Of a stretch of DNA of 64,000 bases, positions 11,401-24,667 are shown piece after piece. The notes beneath the pieces are model-generated. The model saw nothing but the letters and a program-made list of their open reading frames with translations. It ran no database searches and was not told where the DNA came from. The number at the start of each line of letters is the position of its first letter. Within the stretch, counting starts at the first letter, position 1. A program made the translations under genes and the position numbers. Source of the stretch: Diadema setosum (taxonomy: Eukaryota > Echinodermata > Echinoidea > Diadematoida > Diadematidae); contig NC_092700.1 of NCBI RefSeq assembly GCF_964275005.1, forward strand, positions 23,917,674-23,981,673, written 5' to 3'.

Positions 11401-13660
11401 GAGTGGAGGCTTAAAGTGGGAGGCTCGGGGAGCAAAATGCTTCATTAAATGGAACACTAATTTATTGTGGCGGTCGGGAGAGCGGAGGAGGATTTCGGTT
11501 TGCAGACACAGTATTATCCGCAATATTGAGACTTACATGTCGTCCGAGTGTGGTACTTATACTTCTGACTTGATACTTTAACCGTTTGTGTGCCGTGAGT
11601 GGCGACATGCACAGAAAACTTCGTAGCATTCTACAAACTGTTCAAAGTCTGTGGCACAGAAATGACTAAGAAGCCTGAATTTCGCAAGCCAAATTCAGCT
11701 CTTCTCCATATTTTTAACTTTGAGTGTCTACTGATTTACATCCATCCACTCATATCAGCAATCTGTCCATTGGGAACCACTGATCTTTTTCCAAACATGT
11801 CCATTTCGCTTTACAGTGCCTTTACAAATAAATGAACTTAAGAAAGGCAAATATGCGCGTAATTCAATGCTAAAAAAAAAAAAATCATTTCTTCTGTTCT
11901 TGAAATTGTTTTTTAAGGCTCGATAATTATGTCAACTTGGATACAAAAAACCTCTACATCCACAAACTGGGTAAGAGATTTTGCCTGAAATGAGATCTTG
12001 ATAGGAATCGTTTTTTTTTTTTTTTACATTTTTGTGAATATAATGAAGGATTTTCCAGACAAATCTCTCTCTTTTAATTTACGATTGTCGATGGTTCACT
12101 TGTTGAATGTTTTTGTCATAACCGCCATATCATTATGCACACATGGGCTTGTGGACGTAGGAGCTCCGCGCCGCCTCCCCATGAAACCGCGATATCTCTT
12201 GTATACCTCTTTGTTATTCAATTCAATTCAAATTTATTTCGTTTTTCGACAATAAAAAATAATATGATACAATTGATATGATACAATATGATACAATTAT
12301 ACAATTATAATAATATACAATTATAATATGATACAATTTACATTCAGGAGTTATCTTTCTAAAATGACATTCTTGATATATAGTATCAATGTATTTTGTG
12401 CTTTTAACTTTTGGCAAGATATGACATGTTTTGCATATTGCTGCCGGATAAAGACCGCGTAAACCAGCGATTCGGACTGTATAGGACCTATTACGTCATT
12501 CAGAAAAACAGTTTATTGTAATACTTATACATCTTAACAAGTTGTATTCGGGTGGCTTTTTCTCCTTCTTTTTTTTAAACCTTCAATTCGTCGATTGATC
12601 TCTTTTTAATTGGCAAAACGCTGACTTCAGTGTCGGATTACAGCCGTGTCACGGTCCCTTTGTTTGGTAAGATTTAATTCTTAAATAAATTTGTACATCT
12701 TCCGAGCTCCCTGCATGTTATATAACCACCGGTGGGCAATAGGCGACATTTCGCACACTGTTTACCCATCAAATACCAATTGGAGGGGATCGATCATTTG
12801 GTCGGACAAATTTTTCGGTCGGTAAACAGACATTGATTAACTTACAATGAGATCAAAGACCATTGCCTGTTCGACACAAGCCTTTGCCAATAATCATGGT
12901 ACAACCAGACGGCTAAAATCTGCCCCGTTGGTAGTCGACCTTGGGTTCAAGTTTTCGGCTTTGTTTCTGACATATCCTATCGATTTCTTTTGTCAGACAG
13001 TCATCGGTAAGTCAGCGACAAAAATGAGCGCCATTGCTAAAAGAGCAACAAGGTTTCACTGCTGAATGTCCTTACTATACCCAATCGGATCATCCTATAC
13101 GAGAGACAGTAGTCATGGTAGAGAGAGGAAGGTAGAGAAGGGGTGGGGGTGGGGGAGAGAAAGTGTGTGTGTGTGGGGGGGGGGATGTCTTCAAGCATTG
13201 ACGCAGATATTGTACCAGCAATCTCGCTACGTGATCGATAATTGTTATCTGATTTCTTCATGTGCCGTCTTGCAAAATCATCTCATCAAACATAACAAGA
13301 TAAACAAATGTAGATATGGGATAATTGAGCTCTTAGCATCAACATAATTATAGGCAAATTACCCATAGCTCTCTCGCAGCATTTGATCAAAGGATATACA
13401 CAGCGTGGACACAAACAAAACCATTGGTACCGTCAGACATTGAAATTTGTAGCTGTAGGCAAAATATGTAACATGTGATGACAAGTACAAGTGTATTTAT
13501 ATACAAAAATGCACGCATATTTTGTAGTCCTACTAGCGTGCTATATGATGAAGTATGCTTGGGAAGACTGCTGCCATTTTATATAAACTCACACATTATA
13601 TGTTGTTACCAATTTGTGTTCTTCATGCACTGATAGAAGAGAGATTTTTGGGTATACAGC
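8441..13660. other. Gene-less stretch
   Basis: No exon I can support. It is AT-rich with scattered short frames. A purine-rich island at 9880-9900, a G-rich tract at 10190-10235 and a GC-richer patch at 11380-11530 show no consistent codon pattern or splice sites. An AT-rich ATGATACAAT repeat lies at 12250-12345 and a G-run at 13140-13185. Confidence 0.4.
12250..12345. repeat. Irregular ATGATACAAT / ACAATTATA tandem repeat
   Basis: ATGATACAAT recurs about five times with ACAATTATA spacers. It is low complexity and non-coding. Confidence 0.8.
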
Positions 13661-13665
13661 CACTT

Positions 13666-13666
<1 letters not shown>

Positions 13667-13721
<55 letters not shown>

Positions 13722-13722
13722 A
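13667..13722. repeat. (GTT)n microsatellite
   Basis: About 18 GTT units with one GAT interruption. Confidence 0.95.
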
Positions 13723-13759
13723 ATTTAAGAGGCGTGTCATTTTCCCCCTCCGTAATCTA

Positions 13760-16700
13760 ATCATATTATTCTTTCCAGTCCTCACTGCGGGGAATATTTT
13801 AGCTATCACACACCGTTCTCATGGCGTCTGGTCAGGCTAGACTACACATAACTATTATTCTCGTCGCGTCTCACTACGGACCGCCTCCAAGTTTTGTTAC
13901 GGCGTACAATCTGTCACATTTTGTTGCGTTCATCCCGTGTCATTACGTTGTGTACAATTCAGCACAATGACTGCGGTGCATTTTTTTAACAGTTTAAAAT
14001 CTGACATGGCATGCACGGCAATCACGGCCAGCTACGTTTGTAGCTTGTCACGCCCACGGCGTTGTTTCACGTCAGTCCCGTCTTGTCCACGGTGTCGTGA
14101 CATAACATGACTGCCGTGATCGCCGGGAACATGGCGTGAACGTAGCATTAGAGAGCAGCTGCTAAGGAATGTTCCGCCTGCAACTATACGTATCATACAG
14201 CTCACCGACATTCTCATCAGCGGTAACAACATAATGACGTAGGCCTATAATTCCAATGGGTTGGGATCATTGCACTATGTCAAACGATTTCTCGTGATGT
14301 AAACATACACGACTCCGTTGCTGCATCCATGCCCGCAGAATGCCATTTGAAACGAGACATTAATGGTTTCCCCCATAATGAGAAATACTTCGGCAGCCCA
14401 TAAAGGTCTTCCGTCTGTCACTTGGACACCTGCCGATGCATGTCAAAGACTGCATGGTATTAGCGGCTACCATGCTTCAAACGCAGGTAAGTTCATGAAC
14501 CTGTGAATAACAACGACTAGAAAATATTGCTCTGCTACATTTTTTTTAAACGACAAAAAAAAAAGGGGGAGGGGGAACGGTCTCACAAACATAGCAAAGT
14601 GCGAGAGAGCAAGGAGTATCATTTTGTTCATCTCGTATTCTGAAAATATCAATGCAAGCAACTAAGACCACGTAAAATCTTGCTGCAGAACGTCCGTGGA
14701 AGAGATAATCGGGCCAAGTTCAAGGGTTAGAAGGAAGGTCAGGTTCAAGTCGAGGTCATCGCCGGTGTTGATAACAGAGTGGATTGTACGTTTTTCCATA
14801 CAGACGGATAGTACAGTATATATGGAACATTATTATAAGACTAGTAGAACATAAGTAGATGGCCTCCGCAACTCTAGTATATGGCCACCATTTATCATGC
14901 TTCAGTGCAAAAGCATAATAGCCTTTTCATATTGTATTTTCATGTCTTCGTCTTCACCATTAAGTCTTACACATGTAGAGATTTGACGTTGCATCTTGGC
15001 AGATGTTTTAACTGGTGGTTGTATAAAGAATATGAATGGAAAAGATATATTATATTTGACGCTAAATGGACGGGTGATCCCACAAGTTCCTTCTTTAATC
15101 CGGATGGCGGAGGTATAATCTAGGAATGAGTCAAATGACTTCCTAGACTTGTAGAGCTTCTCATATTATAAAGCATTGTCTTCAATCCGTTTACGCAGCA
15201 GGGACATCACCGGCGATCTAGGGCCTACTTGATGATACATACTACATTCTCACATCCCAACGCGAATAGTGTAAAAGTATATAGAAATAAACGAACTTCA
15301 AATATTCAGGCTTTTGGATCTTTCGCCAAACTGTAAACATCAAGTTGCCAACCGAGGTGAATCCTTACGATTCCAGGACTGAAACATCTGATGATTCGCT
15401 CCTATTGTTGTGGTGTATAGGACGCCCTACGGCACAACACGGTAATAATACAGAGTCGACACAAACATATAAGTTGCATCCTTCCGTGATTTATGTTGAC
15501 GTTAATTTGGTGTTACTTTCTTAATGTGTTTTTTTTTTTTTTTTTTTTTTTAACTAGAGAGTGCCTAGAAACATTTTGTTTTACTAAATAGGCGCTACGT
15601 TGTATACTCAATCTTTCATGATGTTATTATTATTATGATTGAAGTATGGCGATGGATATCACAGGAAAAGGAGTCATTATTAAAAGCCATCAAGTGGTTT
15701 TTTAAACGCCTTTTTTGTGTAGAAAAGATGCATAATTTGCTGACATTTTTTTCTCGAATTGACGTCCTAAACAAAGCTGAATTAAATTAATACAGCACAC
15801 ACAAATGACCGTTTTTAAATCTTATGTGGTCTACAAGGAAAGAATTTTGGCACTCACCAATCAGGTCGTCCCCCCCCCCCCCCACTTCCCATGTCTATTC
15901 CCGAGAGGGATTGAGATGCGCATTACGTCAGGCCACCCGCATCACTATATTCATTAATGTGTTGTGTATATTCACCTTGAATTCAATGGATAATTCATGA
16001 ACATTGACCTTGGATCCAACAAGGCTGAAGTGCACATGCACATGATCTTTGATAGGCGTATTCAGCGTTGTCGGTATGCCACACTAAACATCAAATGCAA
16101 ACTTGTTTATAGTGCCAAGACATTACCGAAACTGACGGCTTCATCAACCTTTGTTCGAAAGGCATTTTTTTTTCAGTCACCATTATATTTACAACGTACA
16201 TGTAGGCCTATAGTTATTTTGATGGTACGAAACATTATGAATTGATGATACCTTTTTGTGCAAATATACACACAGTTGAGATTAAATACATTTTTAGATG
16301 AGAAAATTATGTTGCAGAGACCTACTTTCTTATTTTCAACTATGTAATTTGCTTTTATGTCCCTCTGAACCTACGAAAAGGCCACTATATCGATGGCGCA
16401 TTATTACTTATCATTACCATTATTATTACTGAGGGGAAAAAGGAAGAATAAGATAAACTGTACTTACGTCTGACCTAAAACAGGGTTGACCGACTCCAGG
16501 TATGAATAGTTGGTGGCCGCTTTCCTCGGGAACATTTTTTTTTCTTTTCTTTTTCTTTCTCAGACGAAGGTGTGTGGTATCAAAATTTTCAGTACTCCTC
16601 CTCCTCCTCCTTATCTTCTTCTTCCTGAAGGCAAAAGCAGGAGTAGGAAATTTCACTTTTTTTATTCTTATATTTTCTTTCTTCAGTTAGAGTCCAAAAG

Positions 16701-16870
16701 TCTTTGTTTCCTGTCTTTGCTGTTGTCACTCCGACGGGATGCCTACACTGACACGAAGTTAGCAATATCTACGATTTTTTTTTTTTTTTCGGGGGGGGGG
16801 TAGAAGGGAGAAACCCTTGGCACACTGTTCAGCCTCTTGCTCTAACAGAGAAGATCGAGATGCAACGAGT
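13760..16870. other. Gene-less stretch
   Basis: Nothing supportable as a gene. 13800-14140 is richer in CpG and repeats short blocks such as CACGG and CATGGCGT in both orientations, possibly a decayed palindromic element. A T-run lies at 15529-15552 and a C-run near 15869. A GTCAGAC/GTAAGT-like donor on the minus strand near 16466 has no convincing exon before it. Confidence 0.35.
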
Positions 16871-16878
16871 TGCTTCTT

Positions 16879-16970
16879 TTAGGTGATCCCACCATCTTGC
16901 TTCTCGACAGCCTCTAAAAGATCCAGGGAGCCTTTGCATGTCCACAGAGTTGAGAAAACATCGTCTATTC
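16879..16970 (-). CDS. Probable last exon of an unidentified gene
   Basis: After a TAGTCACAG acceptor, the minus strand reads (split codon) IDDVFSTLWTCKG SLDLLEAVEKQDGGIT then TAA at 16881-16879. The 29 codons have balanced, protein-like composition. I do not recognise the family. The exon starts with two bases of a split codon, so the preceding exon must end one base into a codon. The exon at 17482-17587 ends in phase 0, so at least one intermediate exon would be needed. A possible link is AGACAAACG...CACACTG near 17320-17365, which has the right phase but weak splice sites. Confidence 0.4.
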
Positions 16971-17481
16971 CTGTGACTATGTAAGTTTAAAAAAAGGCAA
17001 ATGACTTGCACTCAAATCATCTCGTTCGGTGGTGGACGCTCGCGTAGATGTGCTAACCCACAGCTCTCAGGCGTCGATAAATCGATGTAAACATATCTCC
17101 CATTTATAACAAAAATCTGATTATACGCTGATTATACTTGCGACGTTGATATGGAGAAAAGTGCATATCATCAGCATTAATATGGAATTTTGTTACCGCA
17201 GCTCGAACAGGTGCTTAGATCCAACACCTTTAAAAAAGCGCTTTTAGAGGAAGATAGCACTTGTTCATGTGGTATCTAATGGTATTACGTGCAGCAAGAA
17301 AGAGTATTGTTGGATCAATGTGAAACCAGTGTGAAGTGCGAAGGGCGCGTCACTCCTCTTCGTTTGTCTCTGTCATAGACAATCATGCCTCTGTACCGGT
17401 ACCAGTACGCAATGTCATGACTCCAGAGGCAGTACATTGACGTCAAACTTAATACGGATATCAACTCGAGCCGACACTTAC

Positions 17482-17587
17482 GTTCACGTGTGAACACATC
17501 TTGTCGCCGTACACCATGACCATCACGTCATGGTAGATGAACTTCGCTGGCTGATCTCCTCGTTGTGAAGGTGCGTGATGCAATTTT
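17482..17587 (-). CDS. Internal exon of an unidentified gene
   Basis: On the minus strand a pyrimidine-rich acceptor (CGCACCACTTCAG) is followed by one carried base and 35 codons reading KLHHAPSQRGDQPAKFIYHD VMVMVYGDKMCSHVN, then a consensus GTAAGT donor. Third positions are strongly C/G-biased, unlike the AT-rich surroundings, which supports real coding. The IYHDVMVMVYGDKMC part looks like paired beta strands, but I cannot name a domain. It probably belongs with the last exon at 16879-16970. Upstream exons were not identified; open frames near 18500-18715 are candidates without good donors. Confidence 0.5.
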
Positions 17588-17852
17588 CTGAAGTGGTGCG
17601 GTGGAGATGTTCATGTAGATATGAACATGTTCGATCGCTGAAAGCTACTGAATAAAATGTACATGCGGTGTACAAAACATGTTATTGTCCGAGCACGACA
17701 AGTCCTGTCAACAGAAAACCCAATAATATAATGTACAACCTGCCTAACAATGGACTGCGGTGCTGATTGTCAGTCTTTATTTATTCAAGGTGAAAACCCT
17801 GCAAGTTGAAGCGCTGAACAAAGAGTCAGGATTGCCCCCCCCCCCTCCTACG

Positions 17853-17884
17853 TACACACACACACACACACACACTCACACACT
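17853..17884. repeat. (CA)n microsatellite
   Basis: About 15 CA units preceded by a C-run. Pyrimidine-rich low-complexity sequence continues to about 18330, and the open frames there follow from that composition. Confidence 0.95.
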
Positions 17885-18751
17885 CCCCCCTCAAGTGTGC
17901 ACTTCCAGCCCCATCTCACTCTCCTTCTCCCTCTTTCCCTCATGAACTTCATGGCATATACCAGCTAGTATTTCTCTTTTCATAACTATAGTGTTCCTCC
18001 CCCCCCCCTTTTTTTTTGTAAATCTCATTGGCTTTTCCCACCTCGCTGATCCTTTCCCTTTTCACATACATCCCCTTCAGCTAATCTCCCCATATGTTTT
18101 ATCTCTTTATTTTCTTTCTGCATTAATTTTTTTCACTCTCACACCTTTTTCGATCCACATGTATCTCTTTATCTCTCTTCTATTGTTCATTTCCCGTCTT
18201 TGCTATCAATCCTTTCTCGCCGCTTCTTGTCCTCTCCTCAGTGGACAGGGATCGAGGTGTTCCTCTCACCTCCCTGGTATACACCCGCCTCTCTTGAGTC
18301 TGTATCGGTCTCTCCCCTCTTTTTCCCTCCGGAAGAATTGAGTAGTATTTTTGAAGTGTCAAGTATGTTGTTTGAGGACCAATCAATATCACTAATAATG
18401 ATGATGTGTGAGGGGTGAAGAAGATTAACAAACTGTCTGTAGGGCACATAGGCCTTTTCATAATCCAGTCTCACATGCCAGACGGCAATTAAGGTTGTGA
18501 GCGTAACTCTCTCTGTAAAGTGCAATAAAAAGGTCCAGCGTATCGTCTTGGGGACTGGAATTTTGAATTGCCATGGTTACTCGATCTACAAACATGACCT
18601 CCAACACGGATGCCTATGTCGAAGGTCAATGCGTAAGACGAGACCGCGAGTGTCTCCGTACTTGACTCCGGGACAGTACCGTTTCCCTGCCATGCACCCT
18701 CCGATATAAAACGTTTAAGGAGTGGGTTGTCCACATCAAGTTCACAATGAC

Positions 18752-19193
18752 TTTAAAGGGATACTGTAGTTTGGGTAATGATGAGACTTCAGGTTTCCAA
18801 TTTGTGTGTATGTGTGTGTGTGTGTGTGTGTTTTGGAGAGATAAATGATGCCTCTTTTGAAAATTAATACGATAGAGTATACAATTATTACAGTTATTCA
18901 AAGTTCATTTGATGAAAATAATGTTTGAAGTGGATGAAAAATGCAGAAACAAAGGGTTCTAATGAACGGTGGGACTCACCTTGAGTTATTATGATCTTTC
19001 ATTATTAGGACCACCTGGTTTTACGTTGTTTTTGGATATCTCAACCACTTAAAAGCCGATTTTCATTCGATAAGCTTTGAATACTATAGAATTATTCATG
19101 CTCTTTGATATTTCATGAGAGGTTTCTGATTATCTCGCAAAAATTTAAAACTTGAATCCCCCTTCTCAACCAAAACTATGCAATTCCCTTTTA
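18752..19193. mobile_element. Kolobok/T2-type palindromic MITE, decayed
   Basis: Left end TTTAAAGGGATACTGTAGTT, right end (reverse) AAAAGGGAATTGCATAGTTT. The two halves are inverted copies of each other with a centre near 18960 and a GT microsatellite inside the left half. It shares family with the element at 42648-43031 (the blocks TTTTGGATATCTCA, ATCTCGCAAAAA and AACTTTGAAT-like recur). TTAA targets and AAGG termini are known for T2/Kolobok MITEs. Confidence 0.7.
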
Positions 19194-21116
19194 CTATAAC
19201 AATACACTCAGATGGACCGAATAGAAGAGCTATAAACTCTGACATACACTAGGAAAGCTTGCAAGGTATTGACGGAATAATATGTTGGTGGCAACCTCAC
19301 ATATGAATTGAAGAGGAGATTTGTGTTTGTTTTGTCGTACAGGTTAATTTCATTGTGCAATAGTTAAGAAGAATATGCTTTTTTTTTCTATGCATTTTAA
19401 TAATTGTGTAAATATTCTAATGCATTCATAGTCTTTTCTTGTAAAATATCTGCAATTCAGCCTGCCTTCTGCAATGGATATTCCTCAACAAAATACCGTT
19501 TCAAATCAATTCCACTCAATTCAGTTCAATTCGTGATTATGTAATTATCTCAAAACCTCACAAATCTTTTTCGTTTCCACATCAAACCATTAGGAATCTG
19601 AAAAAAGGAGGAAATTTAGTTTTAAGTAGCGTCCTCTGCAGGTCCAATGGTAGACGTACATTGCATTGAACACCATCTTTTCTTCTAAATGGCGTATAAG
19701 GTCTCAAATACCACGGCTATTTGAGAATGTGTAAAAAAATGAAGATTCAATAAGTTTTCTTTTCACAATCCTATCTGGATGAATTTGTGCATTTACCCGA
19801 TTTGAACATTGTGGAGTGGATTGGTCCTCACTGGGGAGCTGGCCACTACTGAAAACGATTTATAACGCTGATTAATGTCGCCGATTTCCCGCTATGTCGT
19901 ATAAAATAACTGGTTTCAAAACTACTTTTCCCTTTGAACCTGAAAATTCCCGAAATTCCAGCTAATGTTGGTAAGTCGTACATCAGTGCGTTTTGACTAT
20001 AAGAAAGAAGGTATTTTACACAGTGCAATGTAATGAACTCATGAAAATTTGGGGCTTTGGTTTCCATTTCACACTGATATAAGGGGACCCCCTGTGTTAT
20101 TCTATGTACCGCCATCACCTCACATTCTTCAACATCCGAGTAATATACCTAGCTCCTTTCACTTTCGGCTTATTCAATCGCTGTATCATCGTGGGAGGAG
20201 GTGCAAATCCGTGGTGTGATGGAGCTACGTCATTTATACTGCCAACTATTGATGACTGGAATCAACGTAAAACACACAAACATACACACACACCGTCCCA
20301 CACACACATACACACCGCATGCTTCTTTCCAGACATTCGGAGATAGCTCTTTCAAGAGGTGCGGAACAAAACAACAAAAATTACTAGACACTGTGCACGA
20401 CGGGTCGAGATATCATGAACCCTTCAAATCATATCCGCAGCGACTGGCAACTCCAGGCTAGTCAAGTGCACACGCAGTGTACACGCATAGAAAGCTCTCA
20501 ACTTGTCTCTGTAGAGTCTTTATTAGATCAAATAAATATATAAATTAATACCCTGCAACACATCCTGCCTTGGCCGCGTGATTAATTGGCAGTCGTCTGT
20601 GGTGTATTCATTCAGCCTCATAAAAGACGAGTTACCGTGAGAGAATACGCATATCACGGTCGTCAGTCACAGAGCTCATTAATAATTCACAACATTTTCA
20701 ATTTTGAATCCCGTCACCATAGCACTGAGCTGTCCTGTTCTTTTATTTTTCCCATCTCAGTTGATTAATTGAACCCGCACGCAAGAAAATTGAAGCATGT
20801 TCACACTCGCCAGTTAACTCGTGCGTAATCCCGAAAGAATTCCTCAAGAAAGAATGCTTCTGCAGTTTTGACTGCAAGCATTTTGAAAACTATTTCATAT
20901 CCTTGTTCACCATTACAAACAATACAGTGGGCAAAAATGCAGCCGTACATTGTAAATATTTTGACCAAGATTATACGTCACAGAAAAACCACAATGCAAG
21001 AAGATGATTTGGCGTAAAGGAGAAGGGTACATCATTATTCATGCAATTTACGGCGTAAAAGGAATAATGCATGAACAAAATGTATGTATCTGTATGTTTC
21101 ATATCATATAAGCGTC

Positions 21117-21118
<2 letters not shown>
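19194..21118. other. Gene-less stretch
   Basis: AT-rich with no supportable exon. A short (CA)n-like stretch at 20273-20315 creates spurious open frames. Confidence 0.4.

Positions 21119-21119
<1 letters not shown>

Positions 21120-21155
<36 letters not shown>
21120..21155. repeat. (TA)n microsatellite
   Basis: About 17 uninterrupted TA units. Confidence 0.95.
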
Positions 21156-21156
<1 letters not shown>

Positions 21157-21441
21157 ATATATTGTATGAAGAGTTTTATTGCAAATGAGCTAAGTGCCAT
21201 TTTAAAACATTTCAAAGTAAGTCCATCATCAGATGGAGCAAAATTAAACCTTTCCAGGTATACCTAACTTTTGTGACATAAACAGGAATATTATAATAGT
21301 TATGATATAAAAATATTCCGTATTTTCTTATCATTATAAGTAGTTTGTATTAAGCAGCTTTAATAAATAATATCTCAACTTAACAAAAATGCAATAAGCT
21401 CGTTTTGCGACATAACTATTCATATATGATTATATATCTCA

Positions 21442-21539
21442 TTAGCCGGGTTCACACGTACACCAATTAGCGGGATACAAATCTCGGGATGTGGATCGCG
21501 ACCGTCATCCCGCTAATTTGTACGTGTGAACCCGGCTAA
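21442..21539. mobile_element. 98-bp hairpin MITE
   Basis: Inverted ends of about 35 bp: TTAGCCGGGTTCACACGTAC on the left, and its reverse complement ending CCCGGCTAA on the right, around a loop of about 30 bp. It would fold into a long hairpin. It lies between two (TA)n tracts, a common setting for MITE insertion. No duplication can be fixed with certainty. Confidence 0.75.
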
Positions 21540-21573
21540 ATATAATTATAATAAATGTATATCTATATTACAA

Positions 21574-21575
<2 letters not shown>

Positions 21576-21611
<36 letters not shown>
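21576..21611. repeat. (TA)n microsatellite
   Basis: About 17 TA units. The 137-codon open frame on the minus strand ending here reads Ile/Tyr repeats through it and is not convincing as a gene. Confidence 0.95.
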
Positions 21612-22463
21612 CTTCTGATGTACGCATACCATTTCTGTGATTACTTCTTTTCTAAGAATCATTATTTTTGTTGTTCTGTCAAATTGATGTTGCTGGTGGC
21701 GGGGCCTAACAACAACAACAACAATAATAATTCGACAAACAGCAATAAATATAATTCTTGAATTTGATGCAAGAATCTGATACAGGAGTTCTTCATAAAC
21801 TATAATATACTGATTGAGGAATGCAATACATGTACAAAAAAAGAAGCTTGACAATATCCTACCTTGCTTTATCAAAACTAAACATGCACATACTACATCG
21901 AGTAACCAAAGTGAAATGAAAACGCCGCAGTTTTGATTAAAGTATAAAAGGCACGACAAAGGAGAAAAAAAAAGATATCTAAACGTAAGTTCGTGTCACA
22001 ATATATCGCTGTTGACACGGTTGTATAGGGGAAAACGCAGGCTATTCAGCCCCTCTGCTTTATTCTATTTTGTTCTTAATCTCTGGTATACACAACACAA
22101 AAACAAGGACGGCAGACCTCTGCATACTCAATATATTTGTTTAAAAAAGCGCTTCACATTTTCAATCAGATATCTTGTGATGTAAAACTGAGATAACAAA
22201 CTCCGATAATGAGACTAGCGAAAGAAAAAGCCCTCCAAACAAGAGCTTCCACTTAATTAATAAGAATAGATTTAGTGTTTTATCAAAACGATTATAAACT
22301 ATATTTGAATCAACAACAAAAAAAGATAGTCGTTACTAAAATTATGTACTTTATATCCCTTCCTTTACTGCACATGAATATCATCTTGAACTTTCTAATA
22401 GTGTGTTCAGAGGCATGATTATCCAAAATGTACCGTTCGCAACCTTATTTGCAATATTTGTGT

Positions 22464-22680
22464 GACAATATGCCGATGCAAGCGAACTGAACATTCCAAA
22501 ATGAATACTTATTTTAGACATTAACATTGTACCCTTTTGTCTTTAAAGCCTAATGCTGCGAACTGTTGAGAAGGTTGACAATGTGCCCATGCAAGTGAAC
22601 TGAACATTCCAAAATGAATACTTATTCTAGACATTTACATTGTATCCTTTGGTCATTAAAGCCTAATGTTGAGAACTAGT
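22464..22680. repeat. 113-bp tandem duplication
   Basis: Two adjacent copies at a period of 113 bp sharing GAACTGAACATTCCAAAATG and AATACTTATT, AAAGCCTAATG and GAACT blocks. Divergence is roughly one base in ten by eye. Non-coding. Confidence 0.85.
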
Positions 22681-22879
22681 AATTTCCCTATGACCATATG
22701 CCTTTGCATATGGAATTGTTCATACATATAGGTCTTTACATCTTTGCAACGTGAAACGGCAGTTTGACATGAGATTGTCAAGCACCTGAAATGACACATT
22801 TGAAAGCCTGGAGCAATTAACATCAGATGTGTTGAGTGTTTACATTCATTGACTATGTTTCATTCTTGGATCCCTTAAT

Positions 22880-23440
22880 TGGTTCGGAGATCAGGTATCA
22901 ATTTTGGCAATTTGAGCATTGTCACGTGACCTCTGACCCTTGTCCTTTGACTCCATGACAAACAAATATCCTGAAATAATCAACAACGGGTACATATCCA
23001 GTTTGAGCTTTATTCGTAATATGGGAAAATACGATGTACAGGTATTTTAACATTTCATTTGATCCCGACTCCATGATCCAAATAATTATTTCCTTACAGA
23101 ATCATTGTGCAGTATTATGCATCAATATGCCGCGTGTTATTAAGGTTTTTGCATCGAGTACTTTCCAAGGTATGGAGAAACTATAATTTCAGCATTAATA
23201 GTAGTATTTCAGCATTTTAACCTAACCTTTGCCCCTTGGTCCCATGACTCCAAAATTTCTGAGAGAATCATTTTCCGGAAGTATATGCATGCATACTGTT
23301 TCATGAAGGTACCTTTAGCCATAATTTTTGCTTGACATTGGACCGTTGACCACATAGTCTACAAAACGTTTACCAGATAATCTTTATCTGGTAATAGGAT
23401 CTTGATATACGATAAGTTTCACGGAAATACCTTCAGACAT
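22880..23440. repeat. Old, diverged copy of the TGACCTTTGACC repeat family
   Basis: Contains degraded TGACC(T/C)TTGACC blocks (22930-22955, 23225-23245, 23335-23355) and a segment AGGTATGGAGAAACTATAAT TTCAGCATTAATA that matches 47237-47268 in the repeat at 46950-47934. The recognisable ends are gone, suggesting age. Confidence 0.6.
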
Positions 23441-24110
23441 TGCAGCGATGTCTGCAATGAGATTGCACAATTTGAGGTGGTAAAATATGTTACCTTTACA
23501 AGTGGAGAGTACTTGCATTTTCTATCACTCATAATATATCATATATGACAGTAATAGTCTAATTGTTGCGGTCTTTATTCAGCAGTGTAATCTGGCGTTT
23601 ATGACATGAATATAACTCTCAAATTATGCTGTTCTTTCAATTTTCATGTTTTCTGTTCTTTCATAGGCAACTCTATGTTATGTTGGTATTTGTGATGGGA
23701 TGGTTGCATATTAAGGATTATATGACTTTGCCTCCCTTAATTCTGTACCTATTTTAATTCAATCATGATATCTCCTGTTTGCAAATTTATCGGTTGCTGA
23801 AATTATCTTCATACCATCCGTAACCATCACAGTTGAGAGGATTTTAAATCAACACCATTACAAGCAGTGCTCTGAGATAAGGAGTTTTATAGAACTGGTT
23901 GCCAATACCATATGTCAACCAAATCGCTGCTGTAAATCTAAGCTGCTTCTGAAATTTGATGCAACAGTCATCAGTTTAGCAACGACAGTAATTTGTATTT
24001 ATCACAAGGAAAAAAGCTTGGGATAGGATAGGACTGCACTCTTGATATATTATGTAGTTGCTTGCCTGCACATTACAAGTTTTCTATTTAATTACGCCTG
24101 TGAGGAAATT

Positions 24111-24225
24111 TTGTTTTGTGATGTTCTAAGTAGATGTGACTATTGCCGTGGAACCAATTACGTGACGAAACTTTGTTTTGTGATGTTCTAAGTAGAAGTG
24201 ACAATTGCCGTTGAACCTCTACTAG
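24111..24225. repeat. 62-bp tandem duplication
   Basis: TTGTTTTGTGATGTTCTAAG TAGA is repeated at a period of 62 bp, each copy followed by TGTGAC or AGTGAC and an ATTGCCGT(G/T)GAACC block. Confidence 0.85.
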
Positions 24226-24661
24226 ACTTTGTTCGCTAAACATAAACGTACTGCTACCTTAACAACTCTGAAATATACAGAGAAGATTACTGCTCCCCCA
24301 CGCCATAACACGAACACCATCCATTTCCAAAGAAAAGTGAGTAGATGTGTAAATGAGTGGATCGAAACTGCTAGAGCCATCATAGAAGATGAGGAATAGA
24401 TCTCCCGAATTATGCCTGTTAGCCCCTTTGCAGCTAATGAAAGATGAAACTCCTAAATGTATGTATCGAGAACTGCTACGTTGCCATCCTTGCTTGATCA
24501 TTATTCAGTAAGACTATGTCGGTTTTAAAATACGGGACAATCTCCCACATTCTACCAAGAAATGCTCTTCTTTGCGTACGTTGAAAAGAAAGCAGAAGAA
24601 TCATGGTGGTACACATGCCTTCCATTGTCCTCGAGCCATAATGTTATCGATGCATAGGTCC

Positions 24662-24667
24662 TTTATT
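24662..24667 (-). terminator. Candidate poly(A) signal of the TRAF gene
   Basis: AATAAA on the minus strand, about 380 bp past the TRAF stop codon. It is the nearest canonical signal I saw in the likely 3' UTR. Confidence 0.4.

Noticed and set aside
18489-18734. Minus-strand frame GNGTVPESSTETLAVSSYALTF after a GCAG acceptor
   Set aside because: Considered as an upstream exon of the 16879-17587 gene, but no good donor follows and three frames are open nearby.
21546-21959. 137-codon minus-strand open frame
   Set aside because: Low-complexity Ile/Val/Tyr content, runs into a TA repeat, no recognisable domain or splice context.
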